IMG/VR virus record: IMGVR_UViG_3300009082_000007
Coordinates: 1 to 47,529 of that record
DNA length: 47,529 nucleotides
Reading direction: 5' to 3' (one strand)
From: a virus
The notes beneath the pieces were generated by a model. The model made no database searches. It had not been told where the DNA came from and saw only the letters and a list, made by a program, of their open reading frames with translations. Numbering within the stretch: position 1 is the stretch's first letter; each line of letters starts with the position of its first letter. A program made the position numbers and the translations under genes. This document shows positions 21,450 to 28,325 of the stretch, piece after piece.

Positions 21450-21924
21450 CTCTGGATTTAGCCCCCGAGATTGCTGCGAGGGTTTCTGCAGCACCGGACA
21501 GAATAATGTTTCTCAAATTGATCGTTGCTCGAGCCAAAGCTTCAGGTTTCGGATTTACTACCATCTCCAAAGCAATGAGATGTGCTATGGAACAGGCTAT
21601 AACTGAAGATATCCTGTTGGCAGTTATCCGAAGTGGATCTGAAGCATCTACAACAGGTGGAAAGAGGTCGTGCATAACCATCGTTCCACCGAGAGGCATA
21701 TCTACAGACATTGTTCTTGGAGTGTCTCCTGGGGGGATTATCGATCCAATCATTTCTGTAAATACAGAAAATGGTCTGAGAATATTGTCTGTTGCCTTGT
21801 CCAGATTATGTCTGATATCTTCTTCAGACAGCTTCATTTCTGGAGGAACTCTGGATCCACCTCCATCATCGTGAAAGGTGAAGCTCTCGTCTGAAGTCGG
21901 AGAAGTGTTGTTTTCTTCAGGCAT
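21442..21924 (-). CDS. Hypothetical protein
   Basis: 160 residues. The N-terminal 30 residues are polar and probably disordered; then helices (EEDIRHNLDKATDNILRPFS) and two long helical stretches (ANRISSVIACSIAHLIALEM, LARATINLRNIILSGAAETL). Might form a membrane-associated or oligomeric helical bundle. No family recognised. Overlaps neighbours by 8 bases on each side. Confidence 0.65.
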   Translation of the reverse strand: MPEENNTSPTSDESFTFHDDGGGSRVPPEMKLSEEDIRHNLDKATDNILRPFSVFTEMIGSIIPPGDTPRTMSVDMPLGGTMVMHDLFPPVVDASDPLRITANRISSVIACSIAHLIALEMVVNPKPEALARATINLRNIILSGAAETLAAISGAKSRDA

Positions 21925-22135
21925 CTTCCTTCTCCTTCTTGTTGGGAGCCCCTGTGATGACTACAGTAATAGTGTCCGGTCTATCCGCTCCCATCACCAA
22001 TTTGGGAAGGTATATAGTGAGGTTCTCACCTTCATACCGGACTGAATGTTTGCAGTGTTTCACAACCTGCAATGTTTCCTTGTATTCCATAGGAATACCC
22101 CTTCTTACAATTTTATAGTGGACTTCAACTGCCAC
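21917..22135 (-). CDS. Small hypothetical protein
   Basis: 72 residues, mainly beta (VEVHYKIVRRGI, VVKHCKHSVRYEGENLTIYL, DTITVVITG) with a Lys/Glu tail. Overlaps the genes on both sides by 8-11 bases. Not recognised. Confidence 0.6.
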   Translation of the reverse strand: MAVEVHYKIVRRGIPMEYKETLQVVKHCKHSVRYEGENLTIYLPKLVMGADRPDTITVVITGAPNKKEKEDA

Positions 22136-22391
22136 TATTCAGTTGTTTGTATGTTTCTGGGGTTGGGAATTGAAATTGAAGGTTCTCCTTCCTTTGAAGT
22201 TCCTTCATCTTCCTCCAAGCCTTCCTGCCTGGATGTTTCTTCCTTTTCGGAATGAGAAATTCCGAATTGTGGAAGCAGTTCCGGCAATAGTATGCTTTCC
22301 ACCGATTACCCTTCTCATCCTGGCGAAAGCCAAGAACAGGGGTTATTTCCGAAGAAGAGCACTTCGGACAGGTCTGTTCATTTTTAGGCAT
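22125..22391 (-). CDS. Zinc-ribbon protein
   Basis: 88 residues starting MPKNEQTCPKCSSSEITPVL; CPKC and CRNC pairs (YYCRNCFHNSEFL) form a classical zinc ribbon, followed by a very basic helix (PKRKKHPGRKAWRKMKELQR). Likely nucleic-acid binding; a transcription-related role would be inference. ATG at 22391 is preceded by AAAGGAGG; the upstream extension is Lys/His-rich and non-coding in character. Confidence 0.68.
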   Translation of the reverse strand: MPKNEQTCPKCSSSEITPVLGFRQDEKGNRWKAYYCRNCFHNSEFLIPKRKKHPGRKAWRKMKELQRKENLQFQFPTPETYKQLNSGS

Positions 22392-22413
22392 TATGCCTCC
22401 TTTGTGTTTGTGT

Positions 22414-22617
22414 TTATGGTTCTTCTTCTTTTCTAGTGGTCGGAGCAAAATGCTCTCGTTCCCACTTTCTATAGTTCAATTCCACGATCCTTCTTTCTAA
22501 TCCATCCTCATCTTTACAATGAGGTGGATACCGGAGTCTACCCGCTGGTTTACTCCTTGTGTCCCCCAATGCAACGGAGTCCCCACCTCCTGGAAATGGA
22601 GAAAAGCGTTTGTACAA
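22414..22617 (-). CDS. Small hypothetical protein
   Basis: 67 residues from a TTG start supported by GAGGAGG 8 bases upstream. Gly/Arg-rich N-terminus (SPFPGGGDSVALGDTRSKPAG) and a charged C-terminal half with RRIVELNYRKWEREHF. It starts 3 bases after the upstream stop. Not recognised. Confidence 0.55.
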   Translation of the reverse strand: MYKRFSPFPGGGDSVALGDTRSKPAGRLRYPPHCKDEDGLERRIVELNYRKWEREHFAPTTRKEEEP

Positions 22618-22620
22618 AGT

Positions 22621-22851
22621 TTATTCCTCCTCTTCAAATGGGAAGTCATTGTAGACCAATGCCTCGTGTGCAGTCTCCTCAGGAGACATACCTTCTTCGA
22701 AGGAGTCTGCATACCTATAGTCTGCCAAGTCCAAACTTGACATACCACAGATCCGGATAAGTTCCCTATCCACCTTTGCGTGCCACTTCACGAAGGCTTC
22801 TGCCTCCTTTCCTTCCCAGCCGTCAGCATGGGCTTGCTCAAGGGAATACAT
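22621..22851 (-). CDS. Small acidic hypothetical protein
   Basis: 76 residues, strongly acidic, ending in FPFEEEE; helices VKWHAKVDRELIRICGMSSL and EETAHEALVYNDF. GAAAGGAGG precedes the ATG. First gene of the leftward operon that lies just downstream of palindrome copy 3 and the origin-like region. Acidic DNA-mimic character is possible but unproven. Confidence 0.6.
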   Translation of the reverse strand: MYSLEQAHADGWEGKEAEAFVKWHAKVDRELIRICGMSSLDLADYRYADSFEEGMSPEETAHEALVYNDFPFEEEE

Positions 22852-22900
22852 AGTATTCCTCCTTTCTATTTAAACATCCAACAACATTGGTTGTAATAAC

Positions 22901-22931
22901 ATCCCTTTGACTTATTATTGACCAAAGGGAT
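22901..22931 (-). repeat. 31-bp palindrome family, copy 3
   Basis: Outer arms ATCCCTTTG and CAAAGGGAT are perfect; the inner part has diverged (ACTTATTATTGAC). It lies 49 bases upstream of the ATG at 22851 and 29 bases from the left arm of the origin-like inverted repeat. On the plus strand it is followed by TATAAA. Confidence 0.85.
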
Positions 22932-22960
22932 ATAAACCTCTTTTATATATCCGACTTCCG

Positions 22961-23294
22961 ATGTACATTTGTAGGCTTTGTAGCTATACCTGTAGGTGCC
23001 CTCCGACGATGAGGTGTATGTACAAGCCGCCAAAGGGATGTATGTAGATATGTATGTGTATATATATGAATGTGTAGATATGTCTGTCTATATATGAATG
23101 TGTGTGTATGTGTATATATATGAATACAAGTGTATTTATATATAGATCCCTTTAGTTTTTATTTTTTCTCTAACTTATAATGTACATATATACATATACG
23201 CATATACGTTTTCATGTCCCTTTGTCCGCACACACATACACCTCACCTCCTGATAGCACCTACAACCATAGCTACAAAACCTACAAATGTACAT
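22961..23294. other. Origin-like non-coding region: 61-bp inverted repeat arms around an AT-rich core
   Basis: This is the core of the 513-bp gene-free gap 22852-23364. Arm 1 (22961-23021) and the reverse complement of arm 2 (23234-23294) share three exact blocks: ATGTACATTTGTAGG, TTTGTAGCTAT and TGTAGGTGC, plus TGAGGTGTATGT at the inner end. Each arm repeats TTGTAG three times. The 212-bp core is very AT-rich, with TATATATGAAT at 23061, 23089 and 23115 and half copies of the AAAGGGAT arm near 23032, 23143 and 23216. Iterons flanking an easily melted core are the classical look of a replication origin; that function is inferred. Confidence 0.7.
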
Positions 23295-23318
23295 TATAAT
23301 AAAGAACAGGGAAAGAAT

Positions 23319-23351
23319 AAGGATTAGACGCCACCCCTGCATCTAATCCTT
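23319..23351 (-). terminator. Probable terminator
   Basis: Perfect 10-bp stem AAGGATTAGA (23319-23328) and TCTAATCCTT (23342-23351) with a 13-base loop, 14 bases beyond the stop of the small gene ending at 23365. On the minus strand it is followed by ATTCTTTCCCTG. It would shield the origin-like region from leftward transcription. Confidence 0.65.
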
Positions 23352-23364
23352 ATGGTGTTCTTAA

Positions 23365-23517
23365 TTACTTAACCTCTTTGGGCATAATAACAGTAATAAC
23401 TGCTTGAGTGCCCCAGAATCTTTGAAGTTCCTCTCTAATCATATCCGCAAATGCCTCTTTCTGGTCATCACGGATATCACTAAAGACTGTGAAATCTACA
23501 TTGATTGAAAACTTCAT
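23365..23517 (-). CDS. Small hypothetical protein
   Basis: 50 residues, MKFSINVDFTVFSDIRDDQK at the start, ending in TQAVITVIMPKEVK. Strand-helix-strand pattern; GGAGAAC lies just upstream. Lies between the gene at 23532 and the terminator at 23319, so it is the last gene of the first leftward operon. Function unknown. Confidence 0.62.
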   Translation of the reverse strand: MKFSINVDFTVFSDIRDDQKEAFADMIREELQRFWGTQAVITVIMPKEVK

Positions 23518-23531
23518 ATGTTCTCCTGTTT

Positions 23532-23726
23532 TTACTTAAACTTCCAAGACTTCAGGCAAATCGAGATAAGATGATGCTGATCTTTCTCGACATCATGGAT
23601 GTTGATTATCCTAAGATATGGTTCCTGAACTTCTCCAGACGGCTGGATTACAGGAATTTCCATATCACTTAAACCCTTTGACTCGAGGAACTCAGAGAGT
23701 TTAATACTTAATTCTTTGTAGGTCAT
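23532..23726 (-). CDS. Small hypothetical protein
   Basis: 64 residues (MTYKELSIKLSEFLESKGLS...), helix then strands (YLRIINIHDVEKDQHHLISI), a compact alpha/beta fold; basic end. AAAGGAG precedes the ATG. Not recognised. Confidence 0.63.
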   Translation of the reverse strand: MTYKELSIKLSEFLESKGLSDMEIPVIQPSGEVQEPYLRIINIHDVEKDQHHLISICLKSWKFK

Positions 23727-23752
23727 GGTTCTCCTTTGTGTTTTCAGTAGGA

Positions 23753-23773
23753 GCAGGGGATAGACTCCCCTGC
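23753..23773 (-). terminator. Hairpin, possible terminator or attenuator
   Basis: GCAGGGGA and TCCCCTGC form an 8-bp perfect stem with a 5-base loop, 13 bases after the stop of the gene ending at 23787. No long T-tract follows on the minus strand, so partial termination or transcript stabilisation is as likely as full termination. Confidence 0.5.
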
Positions 23774-23786
23774 CCCTCTGTATATT

Positions 23787-24215
23787 TTACTTAGCGTTCA
23801 CTTCCTGCATGAACGCCGCCCTTTGCTCCGGTGTCAGGGACTTCAAGTAGTCCCTTGCACTGGTTTTCGGATCTTTTTCGACCGTGATCTTGGTCGAGAC
23901 GAACTCCTGCACGTCCACCACAAAGTCCCGTTGCATGGTTTTAGCCGCAAGTAACTTCCGTAGGACTTTGTTACAAAGTTTCACTTGTAACGACTCGGAC
24001 GCTAGTTGTTTTATCGTCCGAGGTGTACAGTTATCGAAGTTGTAAGTAACACTGTACACGTGGTCAGGCTTGTCGGCGGCTTCCTTGACCGTTGCGTTTT
24101 CAATACGGATTGCGTCCGTCTTGTACTTCTCTGGATCCTGTATAACCTTTACAGTGTGGGGAAACTTGCCCTCGACCCAGAGGGTCGCCGTTCCGGTTGC
24201 TTTGTAGCTTGACAT
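23787..24215 (-). CDS. Hypothetical protein, first gene of the leftward arm
   Basis: 142 residues. N-terminal half beta-rich (ATGTATLWVEGKFPHTVKVI, VYSVTYNFDN), C-terminal half with LKSLTPEQRAAFMQEVNAK, an end shared in pattern with the gene at 19202-19573. Its position next to the divergent control region, the strong GGAGGTG ribosome binding site and a hairpin after the stop suggest an early, abundant product. GC- and charge-rich codons differ somewhat from neighbours. Function unknown. Confidence 0.7.
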   Translation of the reverse strand: MSSYKATGTATLWVEGKFPHTVKVIQDPEKYKTDAIRIENATVKEAADKPDHVYSVTYNFDNCTPRTIKQLASESLQVKLCNKVLRKLLAAKTMQRDFVVDVQEFVSTKITVEKDPKTSARDYLKSLTPEQRAAFMQEVNAK

Positions 24216-24849
24216 TAGTCACCTCCATTATGGATTGTGTGTGTTTAAAAGAGCCAAGTCTTACAATCTGTGCATTTGCACAGATCCGCTTGCATTTACA
24301 TATTGTACATGCAAACCTAGTGCCAACAATCCCAAGTCCTTAAAAAACAATGGTTTACAAACATCGTGCATAAAATATATACAAATTTCCTGCCAATTTG
24401 TCATACATAAAACATACACAACCTGCCAAAATGGCAGGCATACCACAACCCATTGTATATATCCCACCTTGGATATACCACCGGTTGTGCATTGCCCCTG
24501 CCAAGCCTGCCAAATTGGCAGCTGTCATGAATAAAATATATACAAATTGTATATGGATTATATACAGGTACATAAATGTATATAAAATATACACAAGGAC
24601 AGCATTTGTATATAAAAGGCATACACGGCAATCCTCTGCACGAACAAGCACTGTGCAAATGTGCAGGTACTTGCGATCTTTCCCAAGCCTATCAATCCTT
24701 GGCTTGTCGAGGTTTTCTAGTCAAGCCAACAGATTTTAGGCACAACGAAGGATGGCGCTTGGGGGGTTGTTAGATTTAGATGTAGGGTACCCGTGCATCT
24801 ACATCATTTTCCATCCCATCTTTATGTACATATATGTACAAAGTACATA

Positions 24850-24883
24850 GATGTTATTACAGAGGGGATGTTATTACAGAGGG
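24850..24883. repeat. Tandem 17-bp direct repeat
   Basis: GATGTTATTACAGAGGG occurs twice in exact tandem (24850-24866, 24867-24883), followed by GAT. It directly precedes palindrome copy 4 and ends in AGGGGAT, close to that palindrome's arm, so it may be an extra binding site for the same protein. Confidence 0.9.
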
Positions 24884-24889
24884 GATTAT

Positions 24890-24920
24890 ATCCCTTTGTA
24901 TTATTATTGACCAAAGGGAT
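24890..24920. repeat. 31-bp palindrome family, copy 4
   Basis: Outer arms ATCCCTTTG and CAAAGGGAT are perfect; the inner part reads TATTATTATTGAC. It sits in the divergent control region, 55 bases upstream of the box of the rightward promoter, and not next to a start codon, which argues for a DNA-level role at this site. Confidence 0.87.
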
Positions 24921-24974
24921 GTGTTTTCTGAAGGAGTGTTATAGGAGAATAACAGAATAATTATAGGCACTCGG

Positions 24975-25021
24975 AATGTACATACAATTACCTTGTATTG
25001 ATAGACAAATTGTATTATATT
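24975..25021 (+). promoter_or_regulatory. Rightward promoter with AATGTACATACAATTAC box
   Basis: Box AATGTACATACAATTAC (24975-24991), one base, -35 TTGTAT (24993-24998), 17-base spacer, -10 TATATT (25016-25021). It matches the leftward promoter at 19999-20045 in box, spacing and -10. It should drive the terminase small subunit gene and the rightward arm. Confidence 0.8.
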
Positions 25022-25057
25022 GAAGGCATATATTCGTAGATTATATGGTACAATTAG

Positions 25058-25699
25058 TTGGCACAAACACAGAAAAATCATCTTTTCTCTTTTGTTGGAG
25101 ATGAACAGTTAACCAGTAAGGAGGCTCTGAAGAAATCTTTGCTGGGGAATCTAGACTGTGATGACAATCGTATGATTGGGTCTTCAAATTCATACGATAT
25201 CTGTCATATCTGGGATAACCACCAGGAAATTATTCGCCGGATTGTTCTCGGACAGAAAAATGTAGATATCGCAAGGGATATGAACTGCACTGAGGCTACG
25301 GTTTCTAATGTTCGGAACCACCCTATTATTCGGAAGAGGATAGAATTTCTCCAAGCCATGGCTAACAACGCTGTTGTGGATGTGCAGAAAAGGATATTGG
25401 AGGTGGCTGCGGAGGCTCAGGTTGTTCTTGAAGATATTATGAATAACCAAGCCTCCGCGCCAAAACTTCGTGCAGATGTTGCCTTCGGTCTTCTGGATAG
25501 AGCTGGTTATGGCCCGGTGAAGAATCTCAATGTACGGAAGCAAACTGTTCCATGTGATCAGAATTACATGCAGAATTTGAAGAATAAAACTTTGGAGGAG
25601 CAAAGACTCCTCCGGAGAAATTCTACAGTTGTAGATGTAGAAACTGTACAGAATCAGGCGCAGGCAGTGGATAGTTTTGTGGAGGTGGAAAGTGAATAA
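25058..25699 (+). CDS. Putative terminase small subunit (HTH protein)
   Basis: Up to 213 residues. A helix-turn-helix lies around residues 58-90 (NHQEIIRRIVLGQKNVDIAR, DMNCTEATVSNVRNHP), followed by a long helical segment ending in LRADVAFGLLDRAGYGP. Small terminases of this type have an N-terminal HTH and an oligomerising helical part, so DNA recognition for packaging fits. The start is uncertain: TTG at 25058 has no ribosome binding site, the first ATG is codon 39, and a 19-codon ATG frame at 25045 overlaps in another phase. First gene after the rightward promoter. Confidence 0.68.
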   Translation: MAQTQKNHLFSFVGDEQLTSKEALKKSLLGNLDCDDNRMIGSSNSYDICHIWDNHQEIIRRIVLGQKNVDIARDMNCTEATVSNVRNHPIIRKRIEFLQAMANNAVVDVQKRILEVAAEAQVVLEDIMNNQASAPKLRADVAFGLLDRAGYGPVKNLNVRKQTVPCDQNYMQNLKNKTLEEQRLLRRNSTVVDVETVQNQAQAVDSFVEVESE

Positions 25700-26054
25700 G
25701 TTCACTATTAAAACTCATTTCAAGGATACAGAATTGAACTGCCGATGCGGTTGTGGAAAGACAGTAACGGATGTTCTTCTTCTTCGCCTGGAATGCCTTC
25801 GATCCATGCTTGGTATTCCACTAACTATAAACTCCGGAGCTCGTTGTCATGCGTGGAACGAAACATCTGGAGGCGCTCGTGGGTCTAAACACTTGGATGG
25901 AATAGCTGTGGATATAGCATGTTCATCGGATAGTATTCGCAATCAGATTCTTGAGATGGCTCCGCACCTGGGTTTCTTCGGGATAGGGCTAGCCAAGAAT
26001 TACATCCACTTAGATCTTCGGGCAGAATTTGATAGAGCTGCTTGGTTTTACTAG
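25692..26054 (+). CDS. Endolysin, M15-family peptidase (VanY/DD-carboxypeptidase-like)
   Basis: 120 residues. SGARCHAWNETSGGARGSKH, LDGIAVDI and the final YIHLDLR supply the zinc ligands expected in M15_3 peptidases (His of SKHLDG, Asp of VDI, His of IHLD). It should cleave peptidoglycan cross-links at lysis. GTG at 25692 with GGAGG 7 bases upstream is the start, overlapping the preceding gene by 8 bases. Cys residues near the N-terminus (NCRCGCGK) are typical of this subfamily. No signal peptide, so a holin is needed. Confidence 0.88.
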   Translation: MNKFTIKTHFKDTELNCRCGCGKTVTDVLLLRLECLRSMLGIPLTINSGARCHAWNETSGGARGSKHLDGIAVDIACSSDSIRNQILEMAPHLGFFGIGLAKNYIHLDLRAEFDRAAWFY

Positions 26055-26061
26055 AAATATA

Positions 26062-26092
26062 ATCCCTTTGGTGTATTATTGACCATAGGGAT
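26062..26092 (+). repeat. 31-bp palindrome family, copy 5
   Basis: Arms ATCCCTTTGGT and ATTGACCATAGGGAT, central part diverged (GTATT). It lies between the endolysin gene and the gene at 26147, followed by TTTTAACAGTG, which also follows copy 6 (ATTTAACAGTG). Confidence 0.9.
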
Positions 26093-26146
26093 TTTAACAG
26101 TGAGTCGGATAAAGCATCCCGGCTCTATTAAGTAAGGGAAGATAAA

Positions 26147-26587
26147 ATGTTACATTATCGATTTGGACTCTGCCTACAGACCATCAACATCCCTACAATA
26201 ACCCTTGCGGGGGGAGTTGCTGTCAATTATGACTTAGATCTCCGAAACAAAGAATTCTCTGGCTTTATGAGCTTATGTCTTGAGACCACTGCAAAGGATG
26301 ATGCCACCGGTTTGGATAAAGTGGTTGTAACTGTTACACCATTGGTAAGGAATGTAGCAGACACTGCTTGGCTTGTACCAGAAAATACAGCAGCTCTTAC
26401 ACTTGAAGACGATGTGGATATGAGTGAGGTGACTCCGACACCACTGTGCGGTGCATGGAGTGTGAACAAGCTTTTCGAACTCTCGGGTGATGCAAACAAG
26501 TTCATGATGGCAGAAGGACTTCGCTTCACCTTTGATGAGTTTGGTGGAACAAACGGTAAGTTTGTAGGAAAGATACTCCTTCGATGA
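26147..26587 (+). CDS. Hypothetical protein, possibly a virion component
   Basis: 146 residues, beta-rich (INIPTITLAGGVAVNYDLDL, KVVVTVTPLVRNVADTAWLV) like small phage structural domains. AAGGGAAG precedes the ATG. It ends with the first base overlap of the LamG-like gene, implying co-translation. Function not recognised; tail-fibre accessory or decoration protein is a guess from context. Confidence 0.65.
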   Translation: MLHYRFGLCLQTINIPTITLAGGVAVNYDLDLRNKEFSGFMSLCLETTAKDDATGLDKVVVTVTPLVRNVADTAWLVPENTAALTLEDDVDMSEVTPTPLCGAWSVNKLFELSGDANKFMMAEGLRFTFDEFGGTNGKFVGKILLR

Positions 26588-27411
26588 GCCAAGGACTTAT
26601 AAGAAAACCTCACGGGATTGTGAGATCAGCTTCAGGGAGGTGGGGTTCATATATGGGTGGAAGCCTATATCTGTCCTCTCCAGGAGATGTCCCTGGCTTG
26701 ACTCTCAGCCTTGATAGTGAAAATGTAACTCTGGTTAGTGGAGCAGTTGATAAATGGAGTGATCTATCCGGTAATGCTTATCATGCACAAGCTACAGCCG
26801 CTGCTAATAGACCAGCTTACAATGCATTTCAGTTGAATGAACATCCTGTTTTAACCTTTAATGGCTCTGATGATTATCTTAAATGTCCGAGAATGACAGG
26901 AAAGTTTGCTAATGGTTATTCTTTCTACATTGTAGCAAGAGCAGATGATGGCAGACCTGTTGCTCATCAATCTTTATTTGGTGCATTTGATAATGTTCTG
27001 AGGGATAGTTATTTTTACTGTCTGGTAAGATACATCACAACTGCTGGTGATCTTGTCTTGGGTGTTTATGAGAACAATGTAGCTTATTCAAAAATAATCA
27101 ACAACTTCGCAGATGGTCAAACAGCTTGGTTCATTGCTTCTGTGAGAGTAACACCAGGAGCAACATTAGTAGGTGCTTTCAATGGAGTAGATGCAGCGGC
27201 GGTTGATATATCTGGATTGACTTGGGCAAACATTGCTTCAAATGCAAATACTGAAACTATAAACATTGGGGCGAGAACAATAACAGGAGTTGAAGGTGAT
27301 CTTCCATATGATGGAGATATGGCTTGTCTGCATATCTACAACCGTCCTCTCAACGCAGATGAGAATACTCGAATGATAAACTATCTCAAAGCGAGGTACG
27401 CATTAACATGA
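26584..27411 (+). CDS. LamG/concanavalin-A-like domain protein, probable fibre or receptor-binding component
   Basis: 275 residues. LSLDSENVTLVSGAVDKWSD followed by LSGNAYHAQA, RPAY and HPVLTFNGSDDYLKC are the typical opening of LamG-type jelly-roll domains; INIGAR and FDGDMACLHIYNRPLNADE-like sequence (DGDMACLHIYNRPLNADENT) closes it. Such domains bind sugars. It lies in the fibre/lysis cluster and may decorate the virion or help adsorption. Confidence 0.75.
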   Translation: MSQGLIRKPHGIVRSASGRWGSYMGGSLYLSSPGDVPGLTLSLDSENVTLVSGAVDKWSDLSGNAYHAQATAAANRPAYNAFQLNEHPVLTFNGSDDYLKCPRMTGKFANGYSFYIVARADDGRPVAHQSLFGAFDNVLRDSYFYCLVRYITTAGDLVLGVYENNVAYSKIINNFADGQTAWFIASVRVTPGATLVGAFNGVDAAAVDISGLTWANIASNANTETINIGARTITGVEGDLPYDGDMACLHIYNRPLNADENTRMINYLKARYALT

Positions 27412-27713
27412 AAGAGTATGCTTTTATATACACTTCTAAGGCTAAACAGGCTGGTGTTCCTGCTGATGTAGCAAGTGTACCTCTTTGTGCGGCGAGAGAT
27501 AAAGAGGAAAAGGTGATTGCCTACTTAGGGCTCTTGTGGGAGTGTCAGATTCCGGTTGCACAGAAGGCTGCAATTAAAGCAGAGATTGAAAGAAAACCTG
27601 TTTTTCGCTTTGTCAGTGAACCAGTAGACTCAGAAAAAGTTGATCATTGGTTGGGTGAGAAGGGTTATCAAAGAGTGTTGGCAAAAGAAGATATCGGAGA
27701 GATAAAGCCATGA
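27408..27713 (+). CDS. Hypothetical protein, possible fibre chaperone or accessory
   Basis: 101 residues, alpha/beta with no motif I recognise (YAFIYTSKAKQAGVPADVAS, VAQKAAIKAEIERKPVF). It overlaps the LamG-like gene and the next membrane protein gene by 4 bases on each side. A role as fibre assembly helper would be a guess based on position. Confidence 0.6.
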   Translation: MKEYAFIYTSKAKQAGVPADVASVPLCAARDKEEKVIAYLGLLWECQIPVAQKAAIKAEIERKPVFRFVSEPVDSEKVDHWLGEKGYQRVLAKEDIGEIKP

Positions 27714-27967
27714 AGATAAACCTATACAAACCCGACGGTTGGACAGCGATCCACTTCATGATGGGTCTTGGGGTGGCTCTGATTGTGAGATCACTTAAAG
27801 GAAGTCGCTGGATGGCATTCGGGATTGCTTTAATGTTTTGTACTGGATGGGAGATGCTTGACGCTCTCTATGCAGGTCAGTGGATCTTCGATCCAAGGGG
27901 AGCAGATTTAATTGATATAGTGGTCGGTGCACTCGGTGCAGCGATTGCGGTAACGATAACAGATTAG
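27710..27967 (+). CDS. Membrane protein, possible holin or lysis accessory
   Basis: 85 residues with hydrophobic segments around residues 12-28 (AIHFMMGLGVALIVRSL), 33-53 and 68-83 (LIDIVVGALGAAIAVTI). Charged residues GADLIDIV and GWEMLDAL recall VanZ-like or similar small membrane proteins. It stands between endolysin/fibre genes and the coiled-coil membrane protein, so a lysis role is likely but not proved. Confidence 0.58.
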   Translation: MKINLYKPDGWTAIHFMMGLGVALIVRSLKGSRWMAFGIALMFCTGWEMLDALYAGQWIFDPRGADLIDIVVGALGAAIAVTITD

Positions 27968-27977
27968 AGAAGCAGAG

Positions 27978-28325
27978 ATGAACAACTCTCACAATACTGC
28001 TGTGATAGTGACCAAGCTGCGCTCACTTGAAAAGCTTATGGACGAACGCAAGGTATATTTAGATAAAGCTCTCGACCTTCAGGCAAAGGAATATGAGCGA
28101 CGGTTAAGAGATTTGAACCACGAGGCAAGTCGTCTGGATAGTATGCAGCATACATATCTATTGCAAAGTACTTATAACACAAAAATGGAAGGGGTAGATG
28201 AGTCTATATCAGCATTAAAGATAGCTCATGCAAACCTTCAAGGGAGGTTGCTGATCGCTGGTAGCTTTGTCTTAGCAGCAATATCTGTTTTGACAGCCTT
28301 TATCACAAGTATCTTATTTAAATAA
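27978..28325 (+). CDS. Coiled-coil protein with C-terminal membrane anchor, holin-like
   Basis: 115 residues. Residues 15-85 form a charged coiled coil (MDERKVYLDKALDLQAKEYE, RRLRDLNHEASRLDSMQ), followed by one membrane span (LLIAGSFVLAAISVLTAFIT). I recognise this layout from a widespread group of small phage proteins encoded in lysis clusters and often called holin-like. It could be a holin, or a spanin-type partner for the M15 endolysin. Confidence 0.62.
   Translation: MNNSHNTAVIVTKLRSLEKLMDERKVYLDKALDLQAKEYERRLRDLNHEASRLDSMQHTYLLQSTYNTKMEGVDESISALKIAHANLQGRLLIAGSFVLAAISVLTAFITSILFK

Larger units (their letters stand above)
24216..25057. promoter_or_regulatory. Divergent control region, 842 bp, rich in palindromes
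   Basis: No convincing gene. Palindromes seen: TCTGTGCATTTGCACAGA (24267-24284); CCTGCCA-AAA-TGGCAGG (24422-24438); nested CACAACC/GGTTGTG around TATATCC/GGATATA (24444-24490); CTGCCAAATTGGCAG (24507-24521); TTGGCTTG/CAAGCCAA (24699-24729); GATGTAG/CTACATC around GGGTACCC (24779-24805). Many TATACAAA-like AT-rich runs lie between. The right third holds a tandem repeat, palindrome copy 4 and the rightward promoter. It separates the leftward and rightward arms and so must hold the main start signals; I could not pick a convincing leftward promoter for the gene at 24215. Confidence 0.8.

Noticed and set aside
22497-22748. 83-codon minus-strand frame
   Set aside because: Overlaps two better supported genes in another frame and lacks a ribosome binding site.
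23040-23135. CRISPR-like array
   Set aside because: Repeat units (TATATATGAAT) are only 11 bases in AT-rich sequence with 15-17-base gaps; no array structure and no cas genes.
24235-24739. Several 65-113-codon frames on both strands in the control region
   Set aside because: Cys/Tyr/Thr-rich translations of AT-rich and palindromic DNA, no ribosome binding sites, overlapping each other on both strands.
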